DNA of 64,000 nucleotides, taken from Riptortus pedestris (Eukaryota; Arthropoda; Insecta; Hemiptera; Alydidae). Shown here in pieces: positions 34,217 to 46,740 of this stretch. The notes under the pieces are model-generated. The model ran no database searches and was not told the origin of the DNA. It saw only the letters and a list, made by a program, of their open reading frames with translations. The first letter of the stretch is position 1, and each line of letters starts with the position of its first letter. The DNA lies in assembly GCA_019009955.1 (NCBI GenBank), contig CM032229.1:144827501-144891500 (forward strand), in the 5' to 3' direction. Made by a program: the position numbers and the translations under genes.

Positions 34217-34440
34217 GGGGACTCAGGTTGGCCGTGTGGGTTAGGGCGTTGGTCTTAATCCCATATGGTAGACAGAGTGGCGGGTTCGATTCCCGCCCTG
34301 GCCAGTAGAAATTTATTTAGTGACGGACTCTTTAAATAAATTCCTTGGTTCCACCCTGGCTAGAAAAGGGAGGTGCCTTCTAGATAACCCGTCCCAATCA
34401 GCCAAAGCGGCATAAAGTGGACGTAAATAAATAAATAACG
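34217..34440 (+). mobile_element. tRNA-derived SINE, full length
   Basis: The head resembles a tRNA with a long variable region: an A-box-like TGGCCGTGTGGG at 34229 and a perfect B-box GGTTCGATTCC at 34283-34293. It ends at CCTGGCCA near 34303. The SINE body follows (CTGGCTAGAAAAGGGAGG, AACCCGTCCCAATCAGCC, AAAGTGGACG), with a short TAAA-rich tail. Pol III would transcribe it; mobilisation depends on a LINE. Other copies lie at 23768, 39505, 52505, 53805 and 63358. Confidence 0.88.
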
Positions 34441-35954
34441 TAATGCATTATAGTGGAACCTTGAAAAAAAGTGGAAGGTCTTCCTAAACTTCGTTGAATC
34501 TGGTATCTTGATCCAACTTATTTTCATTAGTTGCCAAAAACGATGCTTTGATTTTTCCCTAACAATCCATTTATCAGAAAGTTTGGAGGAATAGTTAGCC
34601 AACCTCATTTTGATTTTCCTTTCAAGGTCCTCTGTAAGGTTTCTAAAATTAAATTTGGCTGAAAGAAACTCTAAGAAAAAAGAGGTTTTTCTCCCTTTGG
34701 TTGCTTTAATCATTCTTCAAAAATATCCCTCCTTGAAAGAAAGAACTCTTAAAACAATGTTGTACACCATTGTCCTGGTATAATACGTCTTATTATTAAT
34801 GGGAAAGGTGTGGCTATTAAATATAGAAAACTTAGTCCGGCTACAAATGGGTACAAGTTATTACCATCACTTGAAAGTTTCAAAATGAGGAAATAACCTT
34901 CGTTCATATTAAGAACTTTTTTTAATATAGTTTAATTACGAGAAGATTTATTTAATCGGAAAAAATTAACACTCACCAGTAGAAACGATATCCATATTCA
35001 ACAATTTATTCATATACAATTAGTATAACTTTAATTTTATATCTATTTGCATATATTTGTCTGGAATACATCTGATATATTCTAGTGCATTGGATGCATA
35101 CCTTTGGACTCCATGAATCACACAGCGGAGTGTTTCAGACATAGAAAAATATTAGATTTTCATGCTTTAACGAATATTTTACATTATTCCAATACAATAT
35201 TTTAGAATTCTATACATGAATGTTCTCCACTTTTTTGTCTTAATCGAAACAATGTGCATAGTGGCATTTTTTTCGGATTTCTGCTTACATTTATCTTGAA
35301 AATTATGGGAATACGAATTAAAAGAAAAGTTGTAACCTTTTTGAAATTTAACAACAACACGGACGTTCTTAATTGTTTTGCTCTCATAATTTGTCATTTT
35401 TTATTTAAGTTAAAAATTCTAGAGCCCCAGAGAATAATGGAGTAATGTAATTGAATAATTAATTAAAGTGTTTCGAGCAATTCACCCTGATAGACCCCTC
35501 GGAATTTCTCATGAATACGAATGGTAAGTCTTTTAATTTGCATTCCCGAGGAGGTCTCAGGAAAGGCAGAACTGTCTCAGTGCAGCTCTATAAACCCTTG
35601 GAGTCGTAAAGCTGCAATCGTAAAAGTCCCCGCCATTGTGATCCGCCTAAGTTCAACTCGCCCATCAAAAAGATATTAAAGCCTATACAAAAGATTCCCA
35701 TAACGGAACTATTGCACAAACCTCTTAATGACATAAATAGGCGGCTAATTATTAATGTTATCTGTCAAATGGCTTAATGAATTAGACGATAGCAGCAATA
35801 ATCTCTGGGTTTAATTTCTTAGAGTTCTTTAAACACTTCAAAATATTTGTGATAAGCTCTAGAAACTATTAAAATATTTGTCTGGAAAGACTCACTTCCC
35901 GAAAGCAGTGCAGTAGACGGCCTGATTTTCCGAATGAGCTATGCGCTTAAAGTA
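34441..35954. other. Non-repetitive-looking interval
   Basis: No gene established. 35460-35950 is more balanced in composition than its surroundings. It includes ACGAATG-GTAAGTC at about 35520, which would make a fair splice donor after a short open frame, but nothing else supports an exon. TAATTA/ATTAAT homeodomain-type sites cluster at 35740-35800. Confidence 0.3.
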
Positions 35955-36180
35955 ATACGTCAACTAAGCAGATTTCCCATGTGCTAGAATGACACACTAG
36001 TATAGAATTGTAGTAGTAATATCTTCTCACATATATTCTCAAGTTTAAGTAAAAACTCGATAATTAGTAGTGGGGTACGTGACGCTAGAAACATGGAAGT
36101 AACGATAGACATATGATGAAATATTTCTAAATTCGGCAAGTGAATACGACATCAATAGGTGATTTACCCTAAGGGAATAT
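35955..36180 (-). mobile_element. HLE copy, mostly deleted
   Basis: Right-end trace GTCAACTAAGCAGATTTCCCATG at 35959, the B-type flank GACACACTAG, and a left-end trace (ACGACATCAATAGGTGATTTACCC) at about 36147-36180. Confidence 0.6.
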
Positions 36181-36384
36181 GTTCTACTTATATATTTTAT
36201 TTTCTAATCTATACTAATATATTTAATTATTTTTTATTGGTATATATGTTTATTTATTTATTTTTTATTTAAGTGTTTTAGAAATACCGCAATTCAGTCT
36301 CAGCCTCTCCCACAAGTATGTCTGAATTTTTTTTTAATGTATTTTAATATTTATTTGCATTAAATTTCTGTTTGATTCCCTTTT

Positions 36385-36506
36385 AGCAAATTTCCCTTAA
36401 GATGAACCAGCTATTGAGGTTGTACTCATTAGGCGAATTTGGAAAAATATCCTCAAATGTCCATCGATCCTACCTAGCAAATATCGAAAATGTGGTCCGG
36501 TCAAAA

Positions 36507-36547
<41 letters not shown>

Positions 36548-37009
36548 ATTGTGTGTGTGTGTGTTTGTCGATCCGACGCATAATAACGGCGGTCGCAATT
36601 TTTGTTTGATCGTTACCAAATGCTCTCCTTCTAAATGAAGGGTCCGTTTTAGCCGTTAACGAACTTGACCATCAATTTTGCATTAATCGTTTAAATATCA
36701 AGTTTGGTATTGATCAAACAAAAATTTCTAACGCTAGAGCTTTAACAGACTATATATAAAAAATTGAACCTATTTTTAATCTCTGAGGTAGGATATTAGC
36801 ATTTTTTAGTTTTCTGCCTTTCGTAAGCCCCCACAGCTACTCATCTCATATTAATAATAATAATAATTAGCTGTTATATTACGACACACTTAATTGGAAA
36901 CCTAAGCAACAAATATTGTTTTCATTGATCTTTTACGTCTTGAGATGAATGCAAATAAGAGACGCAGGTGGGAAATCTGCTTAGTTAACGCAGTTTCTGA
37001 GTGACAGAC
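36385..37009 (+). mobile_element. HLE copy with an internal inversion
   Basis: Begins AGCAAATTTCCC after TTTT and ends GTGACAGAC before a T-run. The AT tract (36511-36545) is followed by (TG)n. The segment around 36590-36760 contains the post-microsatellite block twice in opposite orientations: GGTCGCAATTTTTGTTTGATCG, then the inverted AACAAAAATTTCTAACGCTAGAG. Confidence 0.8.
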
Positions 37010-37689
37010 TTTTTTAAGCTCACCAGAGGATTTTCTATTATTTATTAGTCAAAAACTAACAGGGATACATTCCATATTCCGATTCTTATTCAACAAAATG
37101 TCTGAAATGAAATTTTTTTATTGCTATCAACGCCTCTTAATTCTTAATGGCGTGATTCATTTTCTAATACCTATTTTTCCTCCCTTAGAATCCTAAATAA
37201 CAAATTCATGAAAATAAATTGAAAAAAATCATGAAATGAGGCATTTAGCGATGAAAGCACATAATATGAGAATCGCATGAAAATATAAGCTGAAGGTTAA
37301 CATAAAAAATAACGAAAGAAATAACAGGAATATTCGATTAACAGGTAAAAGTACGTAATTAACATGCTTTACGTACGTGTATGACTCATAATAATGTACC
37401 AAGTAATTTTCCAATTACCCTTTCTCTAATCTCTCACTCCTTCAATTCCGTTCCCAGCCATTAACGAACTTAACCTTTCATTTCACATGAAATACTATGG
37501 GGTTAGTAAAGGATAGAATACAAATGGAATTATCTATAGTAGACTATAGTTTTTTTGTATGCAACTATTATAAACAGTATCTATGTGGTTTTTAATTACC
37601 TCCTTATTAGAAATCTATAGAGGATATGACTATGGATCTTATATATGATGGAGAAAATTAAGTTTGTCAAGAAAAATGTATGTGTGTAT
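37010..37689. other. AT-rich sequence without a recognised gene
   Basis: A minus-strand 61-codon hydrophobic frame (37229-37414) is AT-driven; I do not consider it coding. Confidence 0.35.
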
Positions 37690-38016
37690 ATATACTGTAA
37701 CAGGTGTAGCTTCCCTGGGCCGTTGCAGAACCTCGAAAATTCAAAATGTCTCTATTGTTATCAATCAGATAGTAAAATATTAGAAAAACAAATTCTTGTG
37801 AAACTATTCTTGTATACAATTGATTTTCTATAGTTTTTTTCGTAAATTAATGCGAGCTATTCGTACTTTCTTCTTTTCAATCTCCACTAAACTCCCTTTT
37901 TCAATTTATCAGCTTTTTACATAGAAATAGAGTACATAGTGTGAAATGAGATGACTAGTGTGTCATACCAGCAAGTGGGAAATCTGAGTAGTTTACGCAG
38001 CCCCTGTGTGACGGAC
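37690..38016 (+). mobile_element. HLE copy, B-type right part
   Basis: Contains the B module (AATTCAAAATGTCTC, GCGAGCTATTCGTACTT) and the B-type right flank GTGTGTCATACCAGC. The right end follows, GGGAAATCTGAGTAG, ACGCAG-CCC-CTGTGT and GACGGAC, then a T-run. Confidence 0.8.
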
Positions 38017-38120
38017 TTTTTGAATTTCAAATTGGGCACTCTTGTCGTACAGACTGTCAGGAGACACTGTACGTAGGAGCAAATGGGATTCTACCAACTC
38101 AACAGAATCTGTGGTAAGGG

Positions 38121-38575
38121 CAGGGGGCTGCGTTAACTAAGCAGATTTTCCACTTGTACGCCATTTATCTCAAAAAGTAAAAGTTCGATGAGAACAATAA
38201 TTGGTATCAAATAATATAAAGCTTCAAATAACATACTTCATGGTACAACAGCATTTTGTAAATATGACATGAGCAGGAGTGGGGCTTTAAAGAATACCGA
38301 AAACTAAAAAATGAAAATATCTCGGGTAATAATCAATGTAGCGAAAAAGCTCATATAACAACATTTAAAGAACATTTATTTTTCAATATGATTTGATGTA
38401 TACACTAATTCTGTCCGAACGGAGATAGATCGAATTTTTGAAATCTCCCGTTTAAACCCACGCCCTTCCTGTCCGATTTCAACCGTTAACAAACATGATC
38501 TTTATTTTTACAAAAAAAAAAATGCCCAGTTTGGTAACGACCAATTAAAAATTAGAACCACTAGAGCAGTAAAAG

Positions 38576-38652
<77 letters not shown>

Positions 38653-38758
38653 AAAAGTTCGAACGGACCTCATTTTCGTCATCTACTAGGTAGGATCGAT
38701 GGACATTTGTGGATACATTTTTTTTAAAAAACCAGTCAGGAGTATATCCTCAAAAGCT
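38121..38758 (-). mobile_element. HLE copy, nearly full length
   Basis: Minus strand: right end GGGCTGCGTTAACTAAGCAG at 38126, central module with CCTGTCCGATTTCAACC at about 38470, AT then TG tract (38578-38651), and left block CCTCATTTTCGTCATC / GGATCGATGGACATTTG. The terminal palindrome is lost. Confidence 0.8.
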
Positions 38759-39480
38759 AAAAAAAATAATATGAATGAGCAGTGTTGCCCGTGCTGTTTG
38801 TACTAAGGCAAAGGAAAGTTCTGTATAAAGTGTGAAATAGCCGATACTATCCTGTCACTCGATGATTGTCCCCTTGAACTATAGTGTAACACTCGGAAAA
38901 TTGGAGTAAGTAAAAATAATGGGGGCCCTTAGCGGACTGTCAACCTTGTCGACATGCACGACCCATGGATACTCGGACCATCCCCACGAATGTAGCAGCA
39001 ATGTTGACATGTAGCAACCATGATACATGGCGAGTGTGTAATACGAAGATAGCTACTTCTTAGGCCGATTTGTAACTTATGTCTCTCGCATTGCTGTTTG
39101 AACTCCGAAAGGTTATGTTTTTGCCCGGTCAGCTATGCGCTTCTGAACTATGCCTGAGTTCGTTGGAGTACTTAACGTGGCCGTTGTTGTACGAACATAT
39201 TCTCGAAACGAGAACCAACAAACATTAAATAATTAACGGTTTTGTGGAAACGTTAACAGCTCTTCTTTGTTTGTCTGAAAAGATTCAAAGAAGATTTGAG
39301 CACATTCGTCATAGTTAGTTCGTTAATATTTACTTATTTTTTTCTATTCATTTTTAAATAAAACAAGAAGGTATAATCACCAATAAATGTTTATTACTTA
39401 ATATGATTTTTGTCTGCTACAAACTATGTGTATTCGTTTTACACTTTAGTTCTTATTTTTTCTTAACTTCAACTTTGTTC
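38759..39480. other. GC-richer single-copy-looking interval
   Basis: 38790-39310 is clearly less AT-rich than its neighbours and shows no match to the window's repeats. No long frame is present. It could be non-coding unique DNA, an LTR of an unknown element or a short-exon region. Confidence 0.35.
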
Positions 39481-39504
39481 TACTGAGGCTATTTGGGAGA
39501 AGTT

Positions 39505-39655
39505 ATTCACAGGTTATCACCCTTCTCTAGCCAAGAAGTGACTAAGGACTCATTGAATGAGTTCCTTAATAACTAATTCCCATTGCCCACGCGGTAACCG
39601 AAATCATGGCTCTAGGCTTACGGCTAACGCTTTAAATCACACGGCTACACTAAAT
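39505..39655 (-). mobile_element. SINE copy, diverged
   Basis: Shares TTATCACCCTTCTCTAGCC, the middle spacer and the head motif ACGGCTA with other SINEs. The B-box is degraded (CGGTAACCGAAATC). Confidence 0.6.
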
Positions 39656-39717
39656 ATTTTAAGGTAATATATAGCAAAAGAATTATTAAGGGATGTGTTT
39701 AATTAATGTTATTAATA

Positions 39718-39718
<1 letters not shown>

Positions 39719-39766
<48 letters not shown>
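39719..39766. repeat. (AT)n microsatellite
   Basis: About 24 AT units, followed by a CTGAAGA-hairpin-GAAA motif at 39783-39810. It is not inside a recognisable HLE. Confidence 0.95.
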
Positions 39767-39768
<2 letters not shown>

Positions 39769-39984
39769 AAAAGGGATGGCCCCTGAAGAGGTGGCATAGA
39801 AGCCACGAAACGCGGGCAGTTTCAATAAAGTTTGCAACCGAAGAAAATGTTTTTTTAATTGGAGACCCTTGCCTTAAAATTTGAAAAATGTATAAGAAAT
39901 ATTGGGTCGAGAATAAGAAGAATATATAATTATGCATACAGGCATCAATACTTAATAGGTAAGTGAAATAAAAGTCCTGCTTGG

Positions 39985-40640
39985 GCAGCAAAACTAAGCA
40001 GACTTCCCACGTGCTGGCTGGTATGACACACTATTGATCCCATTTCACAATATATTTTTTATTTCTATTTCTAAGTGAAAAATAATAAATAGAAATCGGG
40101 GAGAACACATGGCCGAAAAAAAGTACAAATAACTCGCTTAATGTTTAATCTAGGAAAAATAAATAGAAGAATAATTATAGAACTTAAATAGTTTAACAAA
40201 TTGGTTCATAATGGCTGACATATTTTGAATTTCCTATAATTCCATCTGTTTCCCGTACTACAAAGCCTATGTGTACAGGGATTAAAATGTTAGCTGGAAA
40301 TGAGATGATTAGTGACTGAGGTCCTTAAAGTTAAAATCTGATGAGTAAAAGTGAGATTGTACAAAAGGCTAAACCCTTAAAAAAATATCAATACCATTTA
40401 TAAAACAATAGTTGTAGAAAATTTATATTCACAAGAACAATTATAATATTTATAACATCATGAAAATGATATATTCATTTTTTCGATGCAAGATATTTTA
40501 AATTTTCTAAAAACACCGCTCTTACCACAGCTGTTTTCAGCCATTACCTTATATAATCTTTTGATATGCATACATTGTTAAATATCGAGTGTGGTATTTA
40601 TGAAATCTAAAGTCTTAAATAATTTCCAATAAGGACATAA
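39985..40640 (-). mobile_element. HLE copy, B-type, decayed
   Basis: Right end AAACTAAGCAGACTTCCCACGTG at 39990 with the B flank GGTATGACACACTA. Central traces include TTTTCAGCCATTACC and ATCGAGTGTGGTATTTATG at 40540-40610. No AT tract or left end. Confidence 0.65.
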
Positions 40641-40839
40641 AATATCTTAGAATAATGTAGTTCGTTGCATAACATTTTTCTTTTAATAAGTCTCTATTGG
40701 AGAAGGCATTTGCTAAAGGCTGGAAACAAAAAACAAAACCTTAAAATAAGATTCATAGCTTCAAAACCCAACTCTCCGAGTAGTCAACACATGAAGCTAA
40801 GGTGTGAGTGAAACTCATCGAACATCATCTGTGCATTTC

Positions 40840-40892
40840 ATATTTGCGCATGGGAAATCTGCTTAGGTTGCGCTTCCCATAAAAAGATTTAA
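40840..40892 (+). mobile_element. HLE right-end fragment
   Basis: TTGCGCATGGGAAATCTGCTTAGG then a worn hairpin region. Confidence 0.5.
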
Positions 40893-41528
40893 AAATTATA
40901 TCCCATAGTATTTTTTGATCTCGTGCATAAGACGGAAATTGTTATAGCTTTAATATTTTAATTATCTTTATAAGATAGAAAAGCAATTAAAAAATTAATT
41001 ATTTACAGGCGATGTATGACGTCCGCGCCTACTGTAAAATAAAGTATTCATGACTGTATCTTTCGATCTCGCCTACAGCAGCCACGTGGAATGGTTAGCA
41101 AACCGAACACACTTAACAATTCTTTCAGAAAATTGAAATATTTAGTTACACTTATATAAAAGTCACTTAATAACTTACAAAACAAAAATCAGTTGCCTAG
41201 TTTCCGTGGAAGCAGATTTTCACCTGGAATTTGGTACTAGATAACCTAATACATTTGGACGGCCAAGTCAAAACTCCAGTTACATTTCGTACGCGCACAC
41301 ATAACCCACACAGACAAGCGATGCAAGTCTAATTTCTACAAAATGCTAGTTAATGCTAACAATGAATGCAATCTACTAAGACATCTTAACTCATATTTAT
41401 TTATATGTTTTGGCGTGTAGCAATTTTAGTGATTCACACTTTTAAATGCCGTTTTAAAAATAAAATAGTTGGTACAGCGAACTAATTATAATACATATGA
41501 TAAAATATCTACACTCATAGTAAAAAAA

Positions 41529-42223
41529 GTCCTTTCCGTAGGGGCTGCGTAAACTAAGCAGATTTCCCTCGTGAAGTTTAATAATAGATAAATCTACATA
41601 CTGGTAACACATCACCACCTTGAATATTAAAAGAATAAAATACAAACGGTAGTAAGAAATCTTTCCCCTCCAGGCGGTAAGCGCCTAAAATGTAAACAAA
41701 CAGGTCTGCCAACCCGACTCTCACCGGAAAGAATAACAATTACTGAAATACATCATAATATAACATATTAATTTAATTGAAAACTATATACTGTATCTAC
41801 TACTGTAATTTATAATGAATCATAATAATTTTTATCCCAATCAATCAAATCTATGTAGTCCAGAAACATAAATGGGGGGGGGGGGGTTCACCAGAACATA
41901 ATTTCATGCATGTAGTATAATTGAAAACAATATTTGGTATTTAAACTTCGAATAATGTTGTTTATTACATAAACGAGTATTGTTAGTTTAATATGTGTAG
42001 AAGTGGGGGTTTGCTGAAGGCTGAAAACTATAAAATCCAAATATCCCGGTTTATATTCATGATACATGAATTATGTATATAGCATTACTTATAGATCATT
42101 TAACTTGCAATAAGATTGGTATTATACAATTTTTTGATCTTCCTTTTTACTTTTACATAAAACAATTAAATACGGACTTCGCTAGCGATCAAACAAAAAT
42201 TGCGCCCGCTAGAGCGTTAACAG

Positions 42224-42289
<66 letters not shown>

Positions 42290-42407
42290 GAACGGGCCTC
42301 ATTTTCGTCATCTCCTGGGTAGGATCGATGGACATTTCAGAAAAGTTTTAAAAACTAGCGTCATGAGTACGACCTCAATAGCTGATTTCCCTTAAGGGAT
42401 ATCTGCT
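41529..42407 (-). mobile_element. HLE copy, full length
   Basis: An 879-bp minus-strand copy with both ends: GTCC...GGGGCTGCGTAAACTAAGCAGATTTCCC at 41529-41570, and at the other end GCTGATTTCCCTTAAGGG then ATCTGCT at 42380-42407. The AT tract is at 42228-42284. The central G-rich module is partly deleted between about 42140 and 42180. Short frames here are repeat artefacts. Confidence 0.88.
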
Positions 42408-42754
42408 AATAAGAACATCCGTTATATTTCTCTAATCGAATATTTAGTGAATATTCAATGTGCAGACAAATTCTATTGTAACTTTATGTCTTCCGTTTAA
42501 TGCTTTTTTAAGATGTTTCAAAATATCAGAAAAATCTTATTTGATTTAATTTGAAATCCTGTATACAATATTCATAAATGTATGATTCCGTAGACTATAA
42601 AGTCGAGTATGACCGTTTCACATACCAAGAGTATATATTTACTTTAAATACATTTATTAATTTTGAATATAAAATGAGTACTGTTTTTCGGGTTGAAGTT
42701 CGGGATCTAAATGATCGTGCCCGAGGTTCCCGCAGAAAAGCAATGAGTTATAAT

Positions 42755-42812
42755 TGTTTCATGCGCACTACCTCACTAGCAGATTTTCCTTAAGGAGAAA
42801 ACTGGTAAAAAA
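42755..42812 (-). mobile_element. HLE left-end fragment
   Basis: TTTCATGCGCACTACCTCACTAG then CAGATTTTCCTTAAGGAGAAAACTGGT, a worn terminal palindrome. Confidence 0.5.
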
Positions 42813-42927
42813 TTGGGCACTGCGAAAGTTCACTGTATAAGGAAAACATTCAGATAATCCCCCTCGATAGGAGAGTAGGAAGAAATGAAGATAAGAGGTA
42901 GCAATGAAGTGGAGAGGGACGGCGAGA

Positions 42928-42985
42928 GAAAGAGAGAGAGAGTGTGAGTGTGTGAAAGAGAGAGAGAGCGAGAGAGAGAGTGAGT

Positions 42986-43060
<75 letters not shown>

Positions 43061-43072
43061 GCATATTGAGAG
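42928..43072. repeat. Purine-rich (GA)n/(TG)n compound tract
   Basis: Alternating GA and TG runs of about 145 bp. Both strands give long Ser-Leu or Thr-His frames (42768-43149), which are artefacts. A G-run near 43080 ends the tract. Confidence 0.9.
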
Positions 43073-43149
43073 AGAGTGCGGGGGGGGGGAGGGGAGGGGC
43101 TTTGAGTGCTGTTAGCAAGGGCCAGAAGCGGTCGAAGGAAAAGTGTCAC

Positions 43150-43940
43150 TAGTAGGAAATTTGCACGTCAAACACCTGCCCTATAAAATGTAAAAGCCCA
43201 CTCTCCCTCCACTATTTCCAAATATCTACTCCTTTTTAGCGGCGGCTCACTTTAGCCTTGTCTCAGCCAATAGAAAACATCTCCACCTCATCGAATTTCA
43301 CTGGGAAGTGTTACTCAGCTTAACATAGCTATTTTACTTTTGAAATTGATCACGACTTAGTCAAGGTAAAAGGGAAAATAAAAACTGAATAATGTAAAAG
43401 AAAAAATTTTCTTGAGCTTCCCTTACAGAAGATATCCTATGTCTACGGTTCCTGGTAATTGAGAACTAAAAAGAGATATGCAGAATATGACAGATCCATT
43501 ATTTCAGACTAATATTCTTTACAGTTGTAGTTGCTTTAGATATATTTGCTCTCCTGAATTTCTTGAACAAACTAATCGACCCATCGCAGGCATACATTAC
43601 GTAAATTTCAAATGCCACTGTCATTAAAATAAACTACTAACACTATAATTGTATCTCATGTTTGGCAATTTTGGATATTTTCTATCACTAACGATTAAAG
43701 AATGTTTATATTTTTGAGATGCTAAATTTTCGGAACATCATTGTCACTTTCATTCAATAATCATTCGATTAAAGCTCAATAACTAACTGTTAAATCATTG
43801 AAAGATTGTTAACATTTATCCGAAGAACCAAAGTCTTCTTATTATCCTTTTTTATGGGTAATAATATTCTATTACCACGGAAAATGTTGGTAATATTTTT
43901 TTTTTGACATTCCCTAATATAAGGGGAATATACATAACAA
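43150..43940. other. Sequence without a recognised feature
   Basis: 43160-43330 is more balanced in composition and contains a polypyrimidine stretch ending TTTTTAG near 43240, but no convincing exon follows. Confidence 0.3.
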
Positions 43941-43944
43941 AAAA

Positions 43945-44603
43945 TTCCGTCGTAGGGCTGCGTAAACTAAGCAGATTTCCCTCGTGAAGTATAATAATAG
44001 ATAAATACATACTGGTAATACAATACCACCTTGAATACTAAGTGCATAAATACAAATGGTAATAAGAAATCTTCCCCTCCAGGCGGGAAGTGGCTGAAAT
44101 GTAAACAAACAGGTCTGCCAACCCGACTCTCAACGGAAAGAAAATAAATTACTGAAATACAACAGAATATAACTTATTAATTTGAATAAAAACTCTTTAC
44201 TGTAATTTATAATGGATCAGAATATTTTTTATCTCAAAAAATAAATTTAAGTAGTTCAAAAACCAAAGACGGGAGGAGGTGGGTCACCAGAACATATTTG
44301 CACGTATGTCGTATAATAAACGTCTCTTGAAAACATTATTTGTTATTTAAGGTTCGAATAATGTGGTTAATTACATAAACGATTGTTACTTTAACATGAG
44401 TAGATGATGATAAATAATACAGAAAATATGTATAGAATAATATTTATAGATCATTTAATTTTCAATAAGATTGGTTCTATACAATGTTTCGATCCGACTT
44501 AAAATAACGGAGATATTTCGAATTTTCAAAATTCTCCCCTCTGAACCACCCCTCCCCTCCCACTGCTCCGATTTCAGCCATTAACGAACTTGATCTTTAT
44601 TTT

Positions 44604-44670
<67 letters not shown>

Positions 44671-44788
44671 GAAGGTACCTCATTTTCGTCATCTTCTGGG
44701 TAGGATCGATGGACATTTGAGGAAATTTGTCAAAACTCGTGTCATGAGTACGACCTCAATAGCTGATTTCCCCTTCGGGAAATCTACT
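43945..44788 (-). mobile_element. HLE copy, full length
   Basis: An 844-bp minus-strand copy. Right end TTCCGTCGTAGGGCTGCG and AACTAAGCAGATTTCCC at 43945-43981; central module with CTCCGATTTCAGCC near 44565; AT tract 44605-44664; left end GCTGATTTCCCCTTCGGGAAATC then TACT at 44788, followed by AAAAA. Confidence 0.88.
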
Positions 44789-44822
44789 AAAAATACCTTT
44801 GGTGGTCATAAATACTAATTCA

Positions 44823-45062
44823 TAGCGAATTTTCCTTAAGGGGGATTGTATTGATGAATTTAGGTTGTACTCGAATTGAGTTTTTCGGAAACGTTTCTTC
44901 AAATGTCTATCAATCTTGCAGGGTTTTTACTTCACCTCATACGGAAATTGACCGTTTCATGTAAAACAAAAGGTTATATTAGCTAATGGCTAAAATCGGT
45001 CTTCGGGGAGGGACGTTTTAGAGATGGAATAATTAAAAATTTTAAATATTAATATAAGAATC

Positions 45063-45137
<75 letters not shown>
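44823..45137 (+). mobile_element. HLE copy, left part, shortened, ending in an AT tract
   Basis: Starts AGCGAATTTTCCTTAAGGGGG. The left block is followed by the post-microsatellite block without the AT tract between them. A long AT tract (45066-45136) then ends the recognisable sequence, out of its usual position. Confidence 0.65.
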
Positions 45138-45138
<1 letters not shown>

Positions 45139-45597
45139 GAGCAGAGGAATAATAAAATACTTAGTGAAAAACATGCGTTTCCTCTGCTCCAACCTGTATT
45201 ATATTATAAGCACAATGACAATATAATAGATATTGGCTAGCCTACCCTTAAAAGTCTGTGGAATACTCACTATAAAGGTAGTGCCCAGAGCTACATTTAC
45301 AATAGTTTATAAGTTATTATAGTGGAAGTGTTCGAACACTCCGATGTGAGAATTGAGGTCAAGCCAACACGGATAATCCTTCACCGTGTCACTTTTCTTC
45401 CTCCAAGAAAATGGACATGAGATGATCCAACTTTCAGCTATTATATTTATTTGTAGAATTTATTTATTATTTTTATGCATATAAGGATATTTCTGTAGTA
45501 AATTATTTATTCTTAAACTGCCCTTAAAGTCATTGAAGGAATTGTTCTCCTTCCGCAAATGCCTGAAATCATTTCCACTGGTTCCCAGTCAATTATT

Positions 45598-45720
45598 TGA
45601 AGATTTCCCTTACTGGAAATCTTTTACTCTTGACGTGATTTTAGATCTTTGCTGTCAAATTCAATCGATTCTGCCTAGTATTCGACGACCATGAGGTCCC
45701 TTCAAAATTATAGTCGTCGG
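45598..45720 (+). mobile_element. HLE left-end fragment
   Basis: GAAGATTTCCCTTACTGGAAATC, GACGTGATTTTAG, CAATCGATTCTGCC and CCATGAGGTCCCTTCAAAATTA in family order. Confidence 0.7.
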
Positions 45721-46740
45721 TTAAACAAAATTGGTGTTTTGACTGCTTCATCGAATTTATGTTGAAATAAGTATTTTATAAATAGATGAATAAATAAAAA
45801 TGATCATTAATAAATAGTGGGGAGAAAAGTGAGAGAACTCTGAGCTAAGTACTTAAGCTTGCTTAACTTTTCACCACATTAATGTTTATTCAAGGTCTAG
45901 TTTTTTTTTTTTTGTGGGGTTTTTAATATTCTAGAAATCTCGCTGATCATTTGAATGATGGTCCTTTTCTTCATTTTCTTGTTAATAAGATGCTTTTATT
46001 TCTTTTATTCCCAAAGAGATTCTCCTTCTTCTGGCTTAATATTCCATCACATATCAATTAATCACAAATTAATATAGATACCCAAGTATAAATTCAATGA
46101 CTGCAAAAATAAAATACTCGTATATTTTATAAAAACCGAAACATATAAACTGCTCAAAAATGAATAGGGATATTGGTTATTTATTTTTATCGTATTAATT
46201 TTAATTAACCTTCCTAGGACTGAGTGGGGTCATCCTGCACCCCACGGCTCGTTTTTCGCTAGCCAGTTTTATAAATTTATAGATATCCCTTAGTCCTTCT
46301 AGGAGTTTTCCTCTGCAAGTGTCTTGATTCAAAATATCAAAAAATAAATAGAAAAAATTAAATGAATTGCTTGATATTTGAACAAATATGACAAAAAACA
46401 GGCCTGGGGTGTGTGATGACCCCACGTAGTCGTTAGTGTGACCAAATTTAGTTTGGTATTAATAAACTTTTTTTTTTTTAACTTTAAAATTACTTTTTCT
46501 TGTTAGTAAATCGACTCAATAACATTAACTTAATAATTTGAAAAACATGGAGCTAAGGTGGTTTAATTTCTTTCACAGGAATTCTAAAGCCTATTTCTTA
46601 CATACATCGTACTTGAATTTCCTAGAAATTCCTGACCTTTAGATTTTACTTTTCTCTCTCCCTATTTTGAAGAATCAGTTTCGTGTTACATTTGTATGTG
46701 TCAACATGTTTTCTTCTCGGACAATGATAATCATAGAAAC

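Noticed and set aside
34229..34303. Possible tRNA gene with a perfect B-box
   Set aside because: The segment is the head of a repeated SINE; the 3' body follows directly and the cloverleaf is imperfect.
42768..43149. Two overlapping Ser-Leu/Thr-His-rich frames
   Set aside because: They are translations of a (GA)n/(TG)n compound tract in two frames.
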